In this document: positions 21,760 through 33,033 of the stretch, one piece after another
How positions within the stretch are numbered: the stretch's first letter is position 1
Layout: every line of letters starts with the position of its first letter
Assembly (NCBI GenBank): GCA_019055375.1
Contig: JAHQIW010000356.1
Span: 1 to 64,000 of the forward strand
Direction of reading: 5' to 3'
Length of the DNA: 64,000 nucleotides
Source: Parelaphostrongylus tenuis
Taxonomy: Eukaryota; Nematoda; Chromadorea; Rhabditida; Metastrongylidae
Notes under the pieces: model-generated
Database searches by the model: none
Told to the model about the DNA's origin: nothing
The model's input: only the letters and a program-made list of their open reading frames with translations
Translations under genes and position numbers: made by a program

Positions 21760-23080
21760 TTTCTGTAACAGCCGTAAGCCATCGACTTCCAATCTTAAAA
21801 TCTCTAGTTCTTGGATCAGTACGCCCATTACATTCTCATAAGTCCAAAAACACAGGTAAAATGCCTGGATATAAAATATGAATTAAAGGCATCAACTAGG
21901 ATCACCTAGGATCACGTTTTTACCAAGTCACGCAAAATTCAATGAAACGGTAGCTCGTCCATGCTTCACACCAAATCTGCTCATTGCGGTTAAGCTTGCT
22001 CAACGAAAATGAAGTATCTCACTTTCTCTATTTGGTTTTATGTGTTCTACTTTCATTACTATATGTAAGAAGTTAACTCAGTTTATGCAGTATCTACACA
22101 ATAACTTCTTTACCAGATTAGGCGAAATTGATCGATCAAAGATAAGTCCCCAGTCGTTTCAAGAATGTCTTAAGCACGATAAGGACATGGAATGACTGTG
22201 AAGTGAAATAAGACGAATAAAGTATCCTAGAATTTGAATAACTATGTATTTTCTGGATTGGTCGAGCAAGAAATTCAATGCGTTGTTAATGAGTAAACAT
22301 ACCGGATCAAGGTGGTTGTCAATTCACAATCAAAGTGAACAAGAAAGAGAAAAACGAAAGATATCTCGTTATAAAAATCATCAAAAGGCATCGCGTTCAA
22401 GCTGACTTACATCGAAAGAAAAGAATGAAAGAAAGAGAGCTCGACAACAATTCATTGACCCAAGGGTTTATGAAACAATCTGGGCACTAAAAAACATCAA
22501 GACAAGAAAAAAGTATAGAACTTTTTGAAATCTTTAAAACCTTTGAATTCAGCAAGAAAAAATGCGAAAAGCTGTATGATATAAGAAGTCGAACGATGGC
22601 ATTGCTTTGATGTGAAATAGAATCCGTCTCTATTGATATAGTCGATGATGTCTGTGTGTGGATGGAATGGCGCCTAATGGACGACATCCATCCAAATAAG
22701 GAAACTAGCTGATGTGACCGCTGATTTCAGTGAATGAGTCCGACTCTCAAGCTTCTTGAGTCTTTCGGGTCATTAAGAGTCATGAGGCCTCTGCGCATTT
22801 CAGCACATATTTTGGCTCCCGTTAGTTAGAATCGAAATCTCTATTAAATTATTATTACTCCAAAATTCTATAAATAAGAGCAGAGGTCGGTGTCGGAATA
22901 TAGGCGCACGCATACTTTTTCTCGTGAATTCGTTATATTTGTTTTTTCACTTGATATCACTTTCGTTAGGTATTTATTTCTTTAGGAGTCATGAAACGCT
23001 GCAAGTCATACATTACGGTTTTCAAGCTTTTTTTGCAATTATTAAATCACCCTTATCTATGGAAATTTTGAGGTAGATAT
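21760..23080. other. No feature recognised
   Basis: No recognisable coding or repeat features. Confidence 0.5.
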
Positions 23081-23084
23081 ATTC

Positions 23085-23310
23085 CTCAAGACTGACAGTC
23101 TATTAACCTTGGCATTGATTGTATACTACGATATTTCTCCTTGATAAGTAGATCCGAGGTCGGTAATAACAGCATTGCAAGTATTACAACACAATAATCG
23201 TCTCTGCGGTCAAACTGACATAGTCAAACAATTACGAGACCAAAACAGATAGAAGTTGTTACTTGAGCATTGATTCATGGTGATCAGCTTGTTTTGTGTA
23301 TACTCACCGT
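23085..23310 (-). other. PLE 3' non-coding end, decayed
   Basis: Matches the end region of the PLE at 14.4 kb: GACTGACAGTCTATTAACCT, a worn hammerhead region, then GTATACTCACCG. It is in minus orientation, opposite to the RT fragment that follows. Confidence 0.5.
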
Positions 23311-23339
23311 TCAGTTGTTTTATCCATCTGTCCATGGCC

Positions 23340-23790
23340 CATCAGATATTATGTAGGCCACCCGCACAGAGTCGTGTGGATGAGGTCGCTTACACGATCG
23401 AATGTAATCCTTCGACGTTACCGTCTACTATACAAACGCTTCGAATGACTCCACAAAGCAAGCCATCCGCGAGCTCCTTATGCAACATGAAGGAGCAATA
23501 AATATGTCTGGTTTTCGATTCAGAGGTTCATGAGCCTTTTCAAGGAGTGCCTGAAGTGCTTAATCCCTAGGTGGTCCAGAAAATACTACGCACAAATGAG
23601 AGGACTGACAATAGGACAACGACTGGCACCATGCTTTGCCATTACATTTGTGTCTAAAGTTTAAGCCTCGCACTCATCGTCGGGTTACTACTCTACTATA
23701 AGTACATCGGAGACTGCTTTGTGCTTTGCTCAATACACAAGAAGATGTACAAGTGCCTTGAACTGCTGATAGCGCAGTCAGAGTACATAA
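23340..23790 (+). pseudogene. PLE reverse transcriptase fragment
   Basis: Plus-strand frame: FDVTVYYTNASNDS (motif A), QAIRELLMQHEGAINMSGF, then after a frameshift LFKECLKCLIPRWSRKYYAQ and MRGLTIGQRLAPCFAITF. A stop follows at SKV*, and then YYKYIGDCFVLC. The catalytic YIDD is YIGD here. It has the same domain order as the 14.4-16.2 kb copy, but on the opposite strand to its adjoining 3' end. That layout fits an element with an inverted 5' part. Confidence 0.75.
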
Positions 23791-23854
23791 TTTCAACTGC
23801 CGTCCCGAAAGGAGGTGTTCCAAAAAACACCTCCTTTCGGACGGCAGTTGAAAT
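23790..23854. repeat. Near-perfect 30-bp hairpin
   Basis: 23790-23819 and 23826-23854 are reverse complements except for one bulged C, with a six-base loop CCAAAA. The left arm is PLE coding sequence (after QSEYI in the RT), so the right arm is a new inverted copy of it. With almost no mismatches, the inversion is younger than most of the surrounding decay. Confidence 0.9.
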
Positions 23855-23859
23855 CGCTG

Positions 23860-24535
23860 CTCTCAGAGCGATTCTTTGAATTGCGATCTTCATAATTTAG
23901 TTAGAAGTTTTTTCCCGTAACGAAAGGAAATTTCAGCTTCCTTGCATGGAAATTGTATAGACCTTCTTCTCGCGTTTCGTAGGTAATAGCTTTTATTTTC
24001 GTTCATATTTTAACCATGAATTTATGAGGAGCCCGCTTTGGAATTCAAGCGACGGGCTAATTACTTCGGGCGAAAAACGTAATCCTCTTTTCGCCCTTAT
24101 AGAGCTCTTTGAAAGTTCTCATTGAAACTGAATTAGGCATCAAATTAGCTGAATACAGCAAAAATCAGCTGTTAATTGAAATCAAAATCAGCTGATTACT
24201 AATTTCAGCTTCAAATTTTGGAACTCGAGCTTTAAAACAATTGTAAAAACCTGGTAAAAGATCATTCATAGATCCTAACCAGAACAAATAATTTGAGCGA
24301 AAGGAGTAACATAATTTTCCTTTTGCCGATACAGCGCAATAAGGATGCCTATTCATAAACAAAGTATAATATTCAATTAATTAGCCATCGAAATAGTTGC
24401 TAGAAGTCTAGTGGAAGCGCTCCTTTCTAGTGAAAGTGCAGCAAACACGCGTGTGTAGTTTAGGACGCACGCCTTCCCTAACGCATAAGAGAAATCTTGC
24501 TAGGAGTTATAACAATGATTTCCTGAGATAACATC
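23860..24535. other. No feature recognised
   Basis: Contains two short TCAGCTG-rich blocks near 24165-24200 but no identified element. Confidence 0.45.
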
Positions 24536-24539
24536 CAGA

Positions 24540-24930
24540 ACTAAAGCGAAAAAGATTTTTCGTTTTTCTTTTTGAGCCAAACTCGAAGTTTTTACAACAC
24601 AATTAAATCTGATAGCTGACGTTCCGGTAATTTCGCTTCTTCAGACTCTGGAAAGATCAGGTTACCGACGGCGCAGTCAGCTAAACACCTTCATTCTTCG
24701 CTAGAAAAAAACCATTGAGTCTCAAATTTCAATCGACACAAAAAAATCTTTCAGCATACTCATCGCTTTTTATAAATCATCAACTGAGTTGTTCAAGAGG
24801 ACACATATCGGGAAAAGAACACGTGGGTAGGTAGGTAATGCACCTCTTACATCAAAACATTAGTCTCACATAATGTCTCATATCACGTGTGATTTCGAGG
24901 CATTCCTCTTAATTCATTCCACTCATTCCG
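24540..24930 (-). pseudogene. PLE 3' end fragment
   Basis: Mostly non-coding end of a PLE in minus orientation, sharing several blocks with 14.4-14.75 kb (GAGCCAAAC, TCAGCTAAACACCT, AGCATACTCATCGC, CATCAAAACA). The last coding residues sit near 24870-24930. Confidence 0.55.
24614..24648 (-). ncRNA. Hammerhead-like motif in PLE end
   Basis: Minus strand: GAGU, intact core CUGAAGA, stem II region, GGAA in place of GAAA, ACGU, C at the cleavage site, AGCU. Probably inactive because of the GGAA change and a weak stem I. Confidence 0.4.
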
Positions 24931-24934
24931 TTTC

Positions 24935-26435
24935 ATTTTTTATTCTTAGTAATGAAAAGTGCTAGTCTTGACAATGTATATTGCTTTATAGGAGCACTCT
25001 ATCTTATGCCATCTATACGGATTGATCAATCTCTAAGCAGTATTTTGAGAAATCAAACATCTGATCGGCATGTCTACTGCGATCAAATTGGTCTCAGTAG
25101 AAAGCATTGCTTTGGTTAGTGAACGAGCACTGAGGTCAAACCGCATTCATAGCCTAAGCAAAAATCTTTAGAACTCAAGAAAATACGATTTTATAGGTCA
25201 TCTCAGACAAAAACATCATGTTGTCTTAATGAATACATGAATCCATAGAATGCTAAAAACGTCGAACAGCCTCAAATGCAGGAACACCTATCCATAGTCA
25301 CTGCTAGAAAATTTCCATGTCAAAGTTTAACACTCGTAGGAGCTTTTTCTTCCGAAAAACATATGTTTCCTCTGAAAAGCATTGAACATCGGTGATAAAC
25401 ATTCAGTATAGCCGAGTAAATTTGCAATTCTAAGAAATGTCTCAGTACTTCCACAAAACCTTATTTATAAGTTGAGTAAGTTTTTACTTCTTTGGAAAAT
25501 TGACTGACTGTTGATAGTGCGATACTAAATTCCACGCATATAGTAGATTAAATCTAAGTGTGACTCTTGAATTATTGAAAAAAGTGGAAACCGTCCCATC
25601 ATATCACAGACGGAACGCGATTTTCTTTACGATTTACAGCATATGAACGATAGAAAAAGAAAGCCTTGAGACTGTCTCGAAAATCTTGTGAAATAGTGAT
25701 TTTCGAGCTTTGCATGAAACATAATCGACGAAAAACGTCTCAAAACAACGGTGATAGCGCAGAGTAGGAAGACACCGCCTAAGGGTTAAGAAACAGGAGT
25801 TCTATTCATCATGATCGCCACCGCTACTCTTCGACATTTCATTCTGTGCATTTGAAATGTTTCAATGGTATGGCTACAAACATGTTGTGAAAAATTGGTG
25901 AGGTATTCATCTACTGTTTATAGAAGTACAATGAATTTACTGGGAAAGCTAATGCTGATGAGATTGATTAATTAATCCTTTCATTGCCATGGCCGCGTTC
26001 GGCTGGCGTGCCGTTTGAACTGTTGTTGTTAGAGCGCCATTGTTATGCGTACCAAAAGCCGTACGCACGATCCGTGCGATCAGGAAAAAATGAAAGACTT
26101 ACTAGTTTTGTAAGACGATCGCCCTATTACTTCGTGCACTCACATGTTTCCAGTAACTTTCCAACTTCCACAAGTCTTGCATTATCTTCTGCTCTGCCTC
26201 AACGTTCTCAAACTATATCAACTTCTGGCGTGTGTCAAAAAAAAATTTTGCGATAATACTGTGGTCAGCACTTGATGAAGATGCTTATTTTCATCAAGCA
26301 AAGAAGCGGTGTGCACTTTTTTGTTTTGATATCTCAATATATACAACTTGTTAAAGTAACCATATTTACAAAGCGGGCTCGAAAAGCTGCTCATCAGAAA
26401 TGTAACTGATTTCTGCATGCTGTGCTACTTCACCG
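24935..26435. other. No feature recognised
   Basis: No identified element. 25990-26100 is GC-richer and loosely resembles, inverted, 26660-26720. Confidence 0.4.
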
Positions 26436-26439
26436 ATCG

Positions 26440-26730
26440 TCATTTGCTACACCCTCTGAGCCGCATACTCTGGTCAAAGTAATACCTCCTCGTCGCAAAA
26501 TTACTCGAAGTGGTACAGAGTGTCACTGAGAACTCCTCTCCATGGACATGTTCTGCTGTAACATATGTGTTTGAAAAGCTATCGATTGACTTCAAAAAGC
26601 CTGCCAAAAAATCTTCGTGTGGCGGAATGTCCCTAAAATGGCATATGTACTCAAAGCAGTGCCCTCGGTTCGTACCGTGCAGATGCGTACGTATCAAAAA
26701 CGGCACGCAAGCTCGAGAAAGAATCGAGCT
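26440..26730 (-). CDS. Unrecognised protein-like ORF
   Basis: About 95 codons follow a TAG near 26730; the upstream residues have no obvious start, so it may be an internal exon. The peptide has balanced composition, without low complexity: GHCFEYICHFRDIPPHEDF, then LAGFLKSIDSFSNTYVTAEH, then SNFATRRYYFDQS. No family recognised and no strong splice sites. It could be a host exon or a remnant of an element I do not know. Confidence 0.28.
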   Translation of the reverse strand, partial: SSILSRACVPFLIRTHLHGTNRGHCFEYICHFRDIPPHEDFLAGFLKSIDSFSNTYVTAEHVHGEEFSVTLCTTSSNFATRRYYFDQSMRLRGCSK

Positions 26731-26764
26731 CTATTTTGGAAAATTCACATATGTTGTCGGTTAA

Positions 26765-29680
26765 TATCATCAATAGTACAAAGCTAAGAACGTATAAAGT
26801 ATCTCAAATGTAAAATCATGTGCATTAAAAATATTTGTTGATGGATCACCTTCATCTCAATTTAACGATTTTTATCATTCTTGAAAAAGAATAATAGATT
26901 AAGAATACGACGAATTGCAGGTGAGAGTTGTGAAATGGTATAGTGGAAGGAGAGATAACAATACGACGATTTTTTCCTTCTTTCTTTAGCTTGGAATCAA
27001 CTCAGCTTACGTAACGAATCAATTTGTGATTAGGGCATTAAGTGATCAGAATTTTTTAAAACGTTGCTATATAGAGCGTCACTTGGCCGAAAGTTATTGA
27101 GCTCGTCAATACTAGATTTTATCAAAAATTAACTTATGTTGAAACGTATTAGTAAAGTCAGTTCACTGACATGACAACATTGCCGTATTTTTCACAATCG
27201 CAAACATTCACTGGTCATTTGAATGAAAGCAAAGAGCGTGTAACACAATGGCCATAGGCCTTGCGGAATATACGATCGCTGGTTCAAAATCTCTGCGATA
27301 AGAGTATCTAGCTTGTTATCTCTCCGAGGTCAGTAAACTAGTAGAAGATTTACTCAGAATCAGCAAGCACTGATTTGTTGGACCGACAGGCTCACATAAT
27401 CCATTGGATGAGAAATTGTCTCAATAATGTAAATGAATAGAGTCAAATGCATTTCATATTCTTGAGTGATTGCTAAAAGTCGAACGGCTCAGTCACCTCT
27501 TTTATTGTTATTTTTACACGGGACACTGTAAAATCTCTAAAAGAAATGACACGAACGGTTTATAAGCAGTTTTTCAGCTCTTTATATGTGCTCGTTTAGA
27601 GAATGTCGTTCTGCGATAGAACGTAGAAGACAGACGAGACACAAAAAAGAACAGGATTTGGACCCAAGCATCCTAAGAAAGACTATTCAAACAATCGGTA
27701 AAATGTGGTTATTGTGGTTTCCGCATCAATGAACGAAGCGCTTAAATATCGTCACTCTTCTCAAAACTTCCCCCTCTCCCGCGTCCACCCCCATGAGGGT
27801 GATGACTAATGATTTTATAAATAGCTCGCCATTTTCAGAAAAATTTTCACTTTCCGTCGCCGTTTGTAGCTATCTAATTTTGTGATGATGAAAGTTCATG
27901 AGAGAATATGCTCTTATCGCTTTCTCGATTTCAAGACCGAAAAACCAATGGAATGACAACTAGTATTGAATTATATGCACGGCGTTCATAATGCCTTATG
28001 AATGAACTATGCATCGCATGCCATTCGCAGCATCGAGGATGGTGAATGATTGCACATTTTAATTAGGCAGTGATTTGTTGAAGCCAGCCGATGTGTTTGC
28101 AAGTGTTTTTAACCCTCTCATATATGTCTTTTAATAGATTTCCGATCCTTTGTGCATGAAGGACTTAATTAGTCAGGAGTACAGAGTCGTATCCACGATC
28201 ATGTGTGCATCACAGGGCAACCATAAACGCACCTATGCAGGTGCCTCTTGCTTAGGTCATGATTTCACAAATTCCACATCTCTTAGTCACTTTGTATTTC
28301 TCATTACAATTCCAATTAGATCGGCTTCATCAGTAACTGATATGTGCCTAGTTTAATTCCAGCGACGTGCACCCATCCTTGCTCATAACATGCAAACAAG
28401 CAGATTCAGCTCAAACACGCACATTTCTATGTCGTAATAATTCGCAATAAGGGGCGGATAGAGCAGTAGTATAATGTCGTTTATCACATGTACGATTCTG
28501 ACTCGACTCCGCAACGCCCCACCAAACCACTAGTTTTCATGGTCACAGAAGTACCAGACTTTTCTACAGACAATCTCCTCTTCGTAATTCGGATGGAAAT
28601 GCTCCAGCACACGTATTTCAAAGCTCGAGGGCGATAAAACTCCATATTCAACAACATTCGTTAATGTGACGATAGTTCTCAATCAGGGATTGAACTTACT
28701 CACACCTGAGAAGTTTAACCCCTTGTTGAAAAGTGGGTGAGAAAAAATGAACGGAGTGCAACAAGTGTTGAGAGCCGCACAATAGATTCGGAGATGGGTC
28801 ATTTAAATAGTATACATACTGTGTAGTATTATTCAATGATATGGTGCGGTGCGAATCATATTTACAAGATTACTGAGGCATGAGTAAAACTTGGAATCGA
28901 TGTAGATCACTTTCCAAGTTGATGAAGTAAGATTTGTTAGGGGATTTGAAAGTAAAACTTAGAAAAAACGAACTTAAAAGAATACCTCCTATTTACCCTT
29001 GCACATTACCACCTATCTCCTTTGTCATAAGTGCATATGAAACGTGAAAAACGGAATCTGCAAGAGAGCTATGTACTTTATTCTTGATAAATTTGATTAA
29101 TAAGGATTTTAAGAGCGTCATGTCGTTGATGAGTACTTTAATTCATCGGGGTTGAACATCCAACACGAAGGTGACGATGAAGAAGGAAGGATGTAAGTGA
29201 ACAAAAGTCGGCTTCTCAAAAATGCTTCGAATCGCGCACCATACGTAAGCGTTGCACAATCGGAATCTTCTAAGAATCTAAGGAATCATTTGCCGCAGAC
29301 AATCCAACACTCATCGCTATTCTGAACTGACGTCTTATCCATGGTAGCACACCGATTTCGCCTGACGCTAGGGATGAAATCTACGCGCCAATCAACGATG
29401 AACAGGGCGTTTGAGGTGTCGTACAGGACGGACGTATGCAGTCATCTCAGCATGGGTTCTTCACCGCTGTTTATTTCGCAGTCCACTTATTAGATTTTAC
29501 ATGTAGTCGTTGGCTCATCTAGAATAAACATGTTAAACGCTGTTCATGAAAACTAATTTCTGCGATCACAATCTTTGGCAAAAAATTTTGGGCGATTTTC
29601 TGGAACACTCCGCATCAGCAGAAAGATTCAAACGCAGTGGTAGTCGTTACACAAAATAAATGCGTTTATGCTGAAAAATA
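26765..29680. other. Mostly unrecognised; one worn tRNA-like stretch
   Basis: 27230-27300 has an A-box-like TAACACAATGG and a B-box-like GGTTCAAAATC, probably a decayed tRNA-derived SINE. Otherwise no feature. Confidence 0.35.
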
Positions 29681-29682
29681 AC

Positions 29683-29955
29683 GGCGCATGTGGCGCAGTG
29701 GCTAGAGCTGCTCTGCGTCGCACACGAGACCATGCCATCCATCCCTCTGGGGTCGGTAAATTGGTATCAGACTGGTCTATGCCTTGTCTGGGAGGATATC
29801 CAGCACTGGTTCGGTACAGTGAGAGGCCACCGCAAGTCATTGTGAAGGTCAGATATGCACATATTCACCTCAAACAAAGTCAAAAATTGAAGGCGATTGC
29901 ATGAAACATCTCTCAGAGATTGATCAAAGTCGAGAGCTTCATCCTTTACCTTTTT
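29683..29955 (+). mobile_element. tRNA-derived SINE, family S2
   Basis: Plus-strand copy starting GGCGCATGTGGCGCAGTGG, with the body and 3' block (GAGATTGATCAAAGTCGAGA) matching the copy at 1830-2120. It ends at a T-rich stretch. This is the best-preserved copy in the window and gives the clearest ends. Confidence 0.7.
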
Positions 29956-30017
29956 TATGTGAAAAATATTGCTTCGACTACTGGATGATATTATAATACG
30001 TTGAAATCAAAAGAAAT

Positions 30018-30513
30018 GCCTTGCAATCATTTTTGAGCCACGCATGTCAGTGGTCTGTTAAAGGAGGGCTGACTTATAGAGCCCGATACACGTGTTTCGC
30101 TCTTGCGATCTCGTCAGTCGGGCAGTTAACCCTTTCTCGTCTTTTGCTGATCTCTGTGAGTGCTCCAGTCCCCACAATAACAATTAGCGACGACATACGA
30201 TTTACACTCTATGTCAGTGAAGAAGTCAATGAACACAAAGTGTTGTACACTCGATTTCTCGTTGCTAGCATATTCAATATATCATAACTTTCATTTCGAG
30301 TGTTTTCTTAAGACCACAGCTCAAAATTCAATATGCCTTGCAATCATTTTTGAGCCACGCCACATGCAGATCGCAAAATCGAAACACGTGTATCGGGCTC
30401 TATAAGTCAGCCCTTCTTTAACAGACTACTGACATGCGTGGCTCAAAAATGATTGCAAGGCATATTGAATTTTGAGCTGTGGTCTTAAGAGAACACTCGA
30501 AATGAAAGTTATG
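30018..30513 (-). mobile_element. Hammerhead retroelement (retrozyme-like) with inverted 5' part
   Basis: Identical 12-base duplications, ATCAAAAGAAAT, flank it at 30006-30017 and 30514-30525. Call the repeated terminal block A and the middle B. On the minus strand the element reads partial A (30360-30335), B, full A with its hammerhead (30114-30018). Attached at the other end is an inverted partial copy, A at 30368-30461 then the start of B. The A ends are 317 bases apart. No protein is encoded. Terminal direct repeats with a hammerhead plus TPRT-type duplications are features of retrozymes and PLEs. The inverted piece suggests twin priming. Confidence 0.75.
30081..30123 (-). ncRNA. Hammerhead ribozyme, full core
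   Basis: From 30123 downwards: stem I GCCCGA, core CUGACGA (30117-30111), stem II GAUC-GCAA-GAGC with one mismatch, GAAA (30098-30095), stem III as the palindrome ACACGUGU, A17 at 30087, then stem I UCGGGC, pairing perfectly over 6 bp with GCCCGA. Predicted cleavage is between 30087 and 30086. Stem III has no loop, which in known minimal hammerheads favours cleavage as a dimer. Confidence 0.8.
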
Positions 30514-30515
30514 AT
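30283..30515. repeat. Inverted repeat inside the retrozyme-like element
   Basis: 30283-30360 and 30438-30515 are near-identical inverted copies (78 bases each) formed by the sense and inverted parts of the element. Confidence 0.85.
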
Positions 30516-30894
30516 CAAAAGAAATCAAAATCAAATCAAAACGTGCATCAAAAGCACTGTTTCGAATAGCAGACGATATCATAGAAATGCAAAGAGTTAG
30601 TGGAATTGACATTTACCCACCAGGCGATATGTAAATATCTTGAAGCGTTTGCGGTCACATGATCTCGTACTGATCGGCGACATTCCATGATGTCCTAGGT
30701 TGGTGCAAAAGAATGGCGGTTTATTCACTGTTGAAATTCGCCGTTTCATATTGGAAAAAATTCTTCGACTAAAGTGGTTGCTTTAAGGATACCTTTAATG
30801 CTCACTTCGTGCTCTGTGCTTTAGTTCTAATGACACTTTACTTGTTGTTTATTTTTATAATTATTTTGGACTATGGAAACGATATTGGATGTAC

Positions 30895-31047
30895 AAAAGT
30901 GATTGGGTTTCAGATCGTACACACAAAATGGATCGTAAAGCAGCAGAAACAGCTCGCAGTATCAACAACGTGCCTGCCCTAGAAACTGCTAACGAACTTA
31001 CGAGTGGCTGTTCAGGAAGCTTTGTAAAGGAGACGCATCTCAACAAT
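30895..31047 (+). pseudogene. Mariner transposase N-terminal helix-turn-helix remnant
   Basis: The frame reads RKAAETARSINNVPALETAN, then ELTSGCSGSF, resembling the family's AAETARNIN..FG.GTANERT DNA-binding region. It ends at a stop inside the internal terminal-repeat copy. Confidence 0.65.
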
Positions 31048-31194
31048 GCATAAACTGCCATTACTTTTGCACCAGGTTCATCAGAACTCATGGGAAAAGC
31101 TATCATCAAAGCTAATCCATACAAGACTACACAAAATTTGCAGAAAAATTTGACGTTGATAGTTTTATCATTCTTATTGCTACCGCTACTATAC

Positions 31195-31420
31195 AAGCAC
31201 ACTTCGAGCAACGGATGCTTCGAAAGCTCAGCGAATTGGGCTATACAGTTTTGCTTCATACTCCTTATTGAGTAAACCTCGTGCCCATTAACTACTACTT
31301 CTTGAAGATTCTCGACAACATCGCGCAGGAAAATCTGTTCCATAACCAACAGGAAGCACAAAGTGCTTTTCAAGAGTTCGTTGAATCCCGAGGCACCAAT
31401 ATCTATGTTACATGAAAAAA
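31195..31420 (+). pseudogene. Mariner transposase C-terminal remnant
   Basis: Reads QRMLRKLSELGYTVLLHTPY, then a stop, VNLVPINYYFLKILDNIAQ, NQQEAQSAFQEFVESRGT and a terminal YVT, matching the family's C-terminal third. The third catalytic aspartate region (normally SPDLAPTDYHF) has N in place of D. The DNARPH region is missing. Confidence 0.7.
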
Positions 31421-31649
31421 CAATTTATTTCCCGTTGTCAAATATATGTTTATTCTAACAATTCAAACTTTGATTGATGAAGATTTATTTTAGCCCGGTT
31501 TCAGTAATTTAAAATATCACGCTCTGAAACCGCCATTACTCTTGCATCTATTATACGTACTTACACTATGTTCTGGATGATCATCTCAGATTGCTTTAGA
31601 ATATCTGCTTCAATAAGCTAAAAAGAAACTTATTCATTGTTTGAGATTT

Positions 31650-32400
31650 TTAGAGCCGACTATCTATTAATCTCTCCATTCATAGAATAATTCAACGTCT
31701 TTTCTGACGAGAAGATACGAAGCTGTGCATAGTGGAATTTATTGAATACCACTAAAGTTAATAAATTGATAACCGACATTTCCGCAGTATAATCTTTTTC
31801 AGAGCCTAGAAATGTTAAATTGATGCAGTCAATCAAATTAAATACTTTCGTAACATCGGCAAAAAAACGAGATATACAAGTTCCGTTTTACACAGTGGAC
31901 AGCTTTTTCGAATTAATGTTTAGCTGTTTTTACTAAGTTTCCAATTATTTATTGGAGGTAAGCTACACACGTAAAGTCCTACACAGGTTAGGAATGTGCC
32001 TAGCTCAGGCCAGATTAAATTGGCCTGATTTATTATGCAAGATCAGTGATAACAAGGCAACGATTCATTTTTGGATTTTTGATTGTTATCCAAAAATTTT
32101 AGAAGATGTCTTGCAATTGCTTTAGATTACTGTGCGAATAAACTGATACTTGCTCTAAAATTTTGTACAATATGTTTTCACTCCTTAGTGTTTAGTGGAG
32201 TGCAGTGTAAGGCTTCAAATTCAACTAGGGTGCTCTCTCACATGGACGCAGGATGATTTACTTTCTTCATCTAGGTATTTATCCTCGTATGCATTGCAGG
32301 AGATTCTCTACCATTACAGTAATTCACGCAATTTGTCGCTTCACAGAAACAGTCATAGAACAGCTTCACGTGAGCTGGAGTGTTGAGGAGTTTTTAACCG
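31650..32400 (-). pseudogene. PLE 3' fragment, heavily decayed
   Basis: 31650-31860 matches the PLE 3' end (GCCGACTATCTATTAATCTC, CAGAGCCTAG). 31990-32150 aligns with the C-terminal coding region seen at 10.6-10.8 kb (GGCTCATTTTTGG-like blocks). No usable frame remains. The hammerhead region near 31770-31800 is too worn to list. Confidence 0.45.
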
Positions 32401-32404
32401 TTGT

Positions 32405-33030
32405 TACAGTACTACTCGAACCCGAGTTTTTGAGGGTCTGGGTTGGGTGTAGAGCTCTAACCCTTCCACAATCGAAGAGTAATACACGTCAATGCGCTGG
32501 ACTGGCTGCTGTATCAAGTTCACAAACTGCGATGATTTTACATTAGCTATAAGATATACTAACCACTGCATATTCTAGCCAATGTAGACTGTTGCGTATA
32601 ATTATGTCTAATATCTATGTTATTGTGCGAATTTAGATCTCTATGTAAGAAAAATTTTGTAAAGGTGCTAGGTTGCTGATGTTGTGAGAAAAATTATGCC
32701 TAAATAAATATTTCAAGTAGAGGTCTTCTACACTAGTGAGGCTTGTAATCTCTTACATATTTCCTGCAAAAATGTGTTGTTAATTTTTTACCACACGTGT
32801 AGGACAAGAATATCCACTGGGTATATCAGAACCATAGCGCCTGTGTGTGAAGGTAATTTATTATTGATTTATTGATTAATTTATTGATTGCCCTGCCCTA
32901 TAGCATTCTTGCTATTTAGCTATCACATCGTTAAGGGTTTCATAACTTAGCTGCTTACGTTTCTGACATTCGTTCCTCTTCTGCATCTTATTACCGAAAT
33001 GAGTTTATTACTCCGTCACAACTACAACTT
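32405..33030. other. No feature recognised
   Basis: AT-rich sequence leading into the piggyBac relic; its left terminal repeat was not found. Confidence 0.45.
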
Positions 33031-33033
33031 GCT

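Larger units (their letters stand above)
30695..31553 (+). mobile_element. Internally deleted mariner with terminal repeats
   Basis: Left end TAGGTTGGTGCAAAAG (30696 on) and the inverted right end at 31525-31553 belong to the Hsmar1/cecropia-type mariner termini. Between them lie an N-terminal and a C-terminal piece of transposase. The element is about 860 bases long, against roughly 1.3 kb for an intact one. A third copy of the terminal sequence, inward-facing, sits at 31051-31080, directly after the N-terminal piece. Confidence 0.75.

Noticed and set aside
25952..25985. CUGAUGA followed by the GAUU...AAUC inverted repeat
   Set aside because: No GAAA and no stem I partner; chance match.
26370..26415. 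CUGAUGA on the minus strand (26393-26387) followed by a GC-closed stem, resembling a hammerhead
   Set aside because: The GAAA half of the core is missing (UUUG is present instead), and only a 4-bp AU stem I is possible.
27817..27826. TATAAATAG resembling a TATA box
   Set aside because: Common by chance in AT-rich DNA; no downstream coding sequence recognised.
30861..31373. 170-codon minus-strand ORF
   Set aside because: Antisense to the plus-strand mariner relic, whose terminal repeats and transposase motifs are clear.
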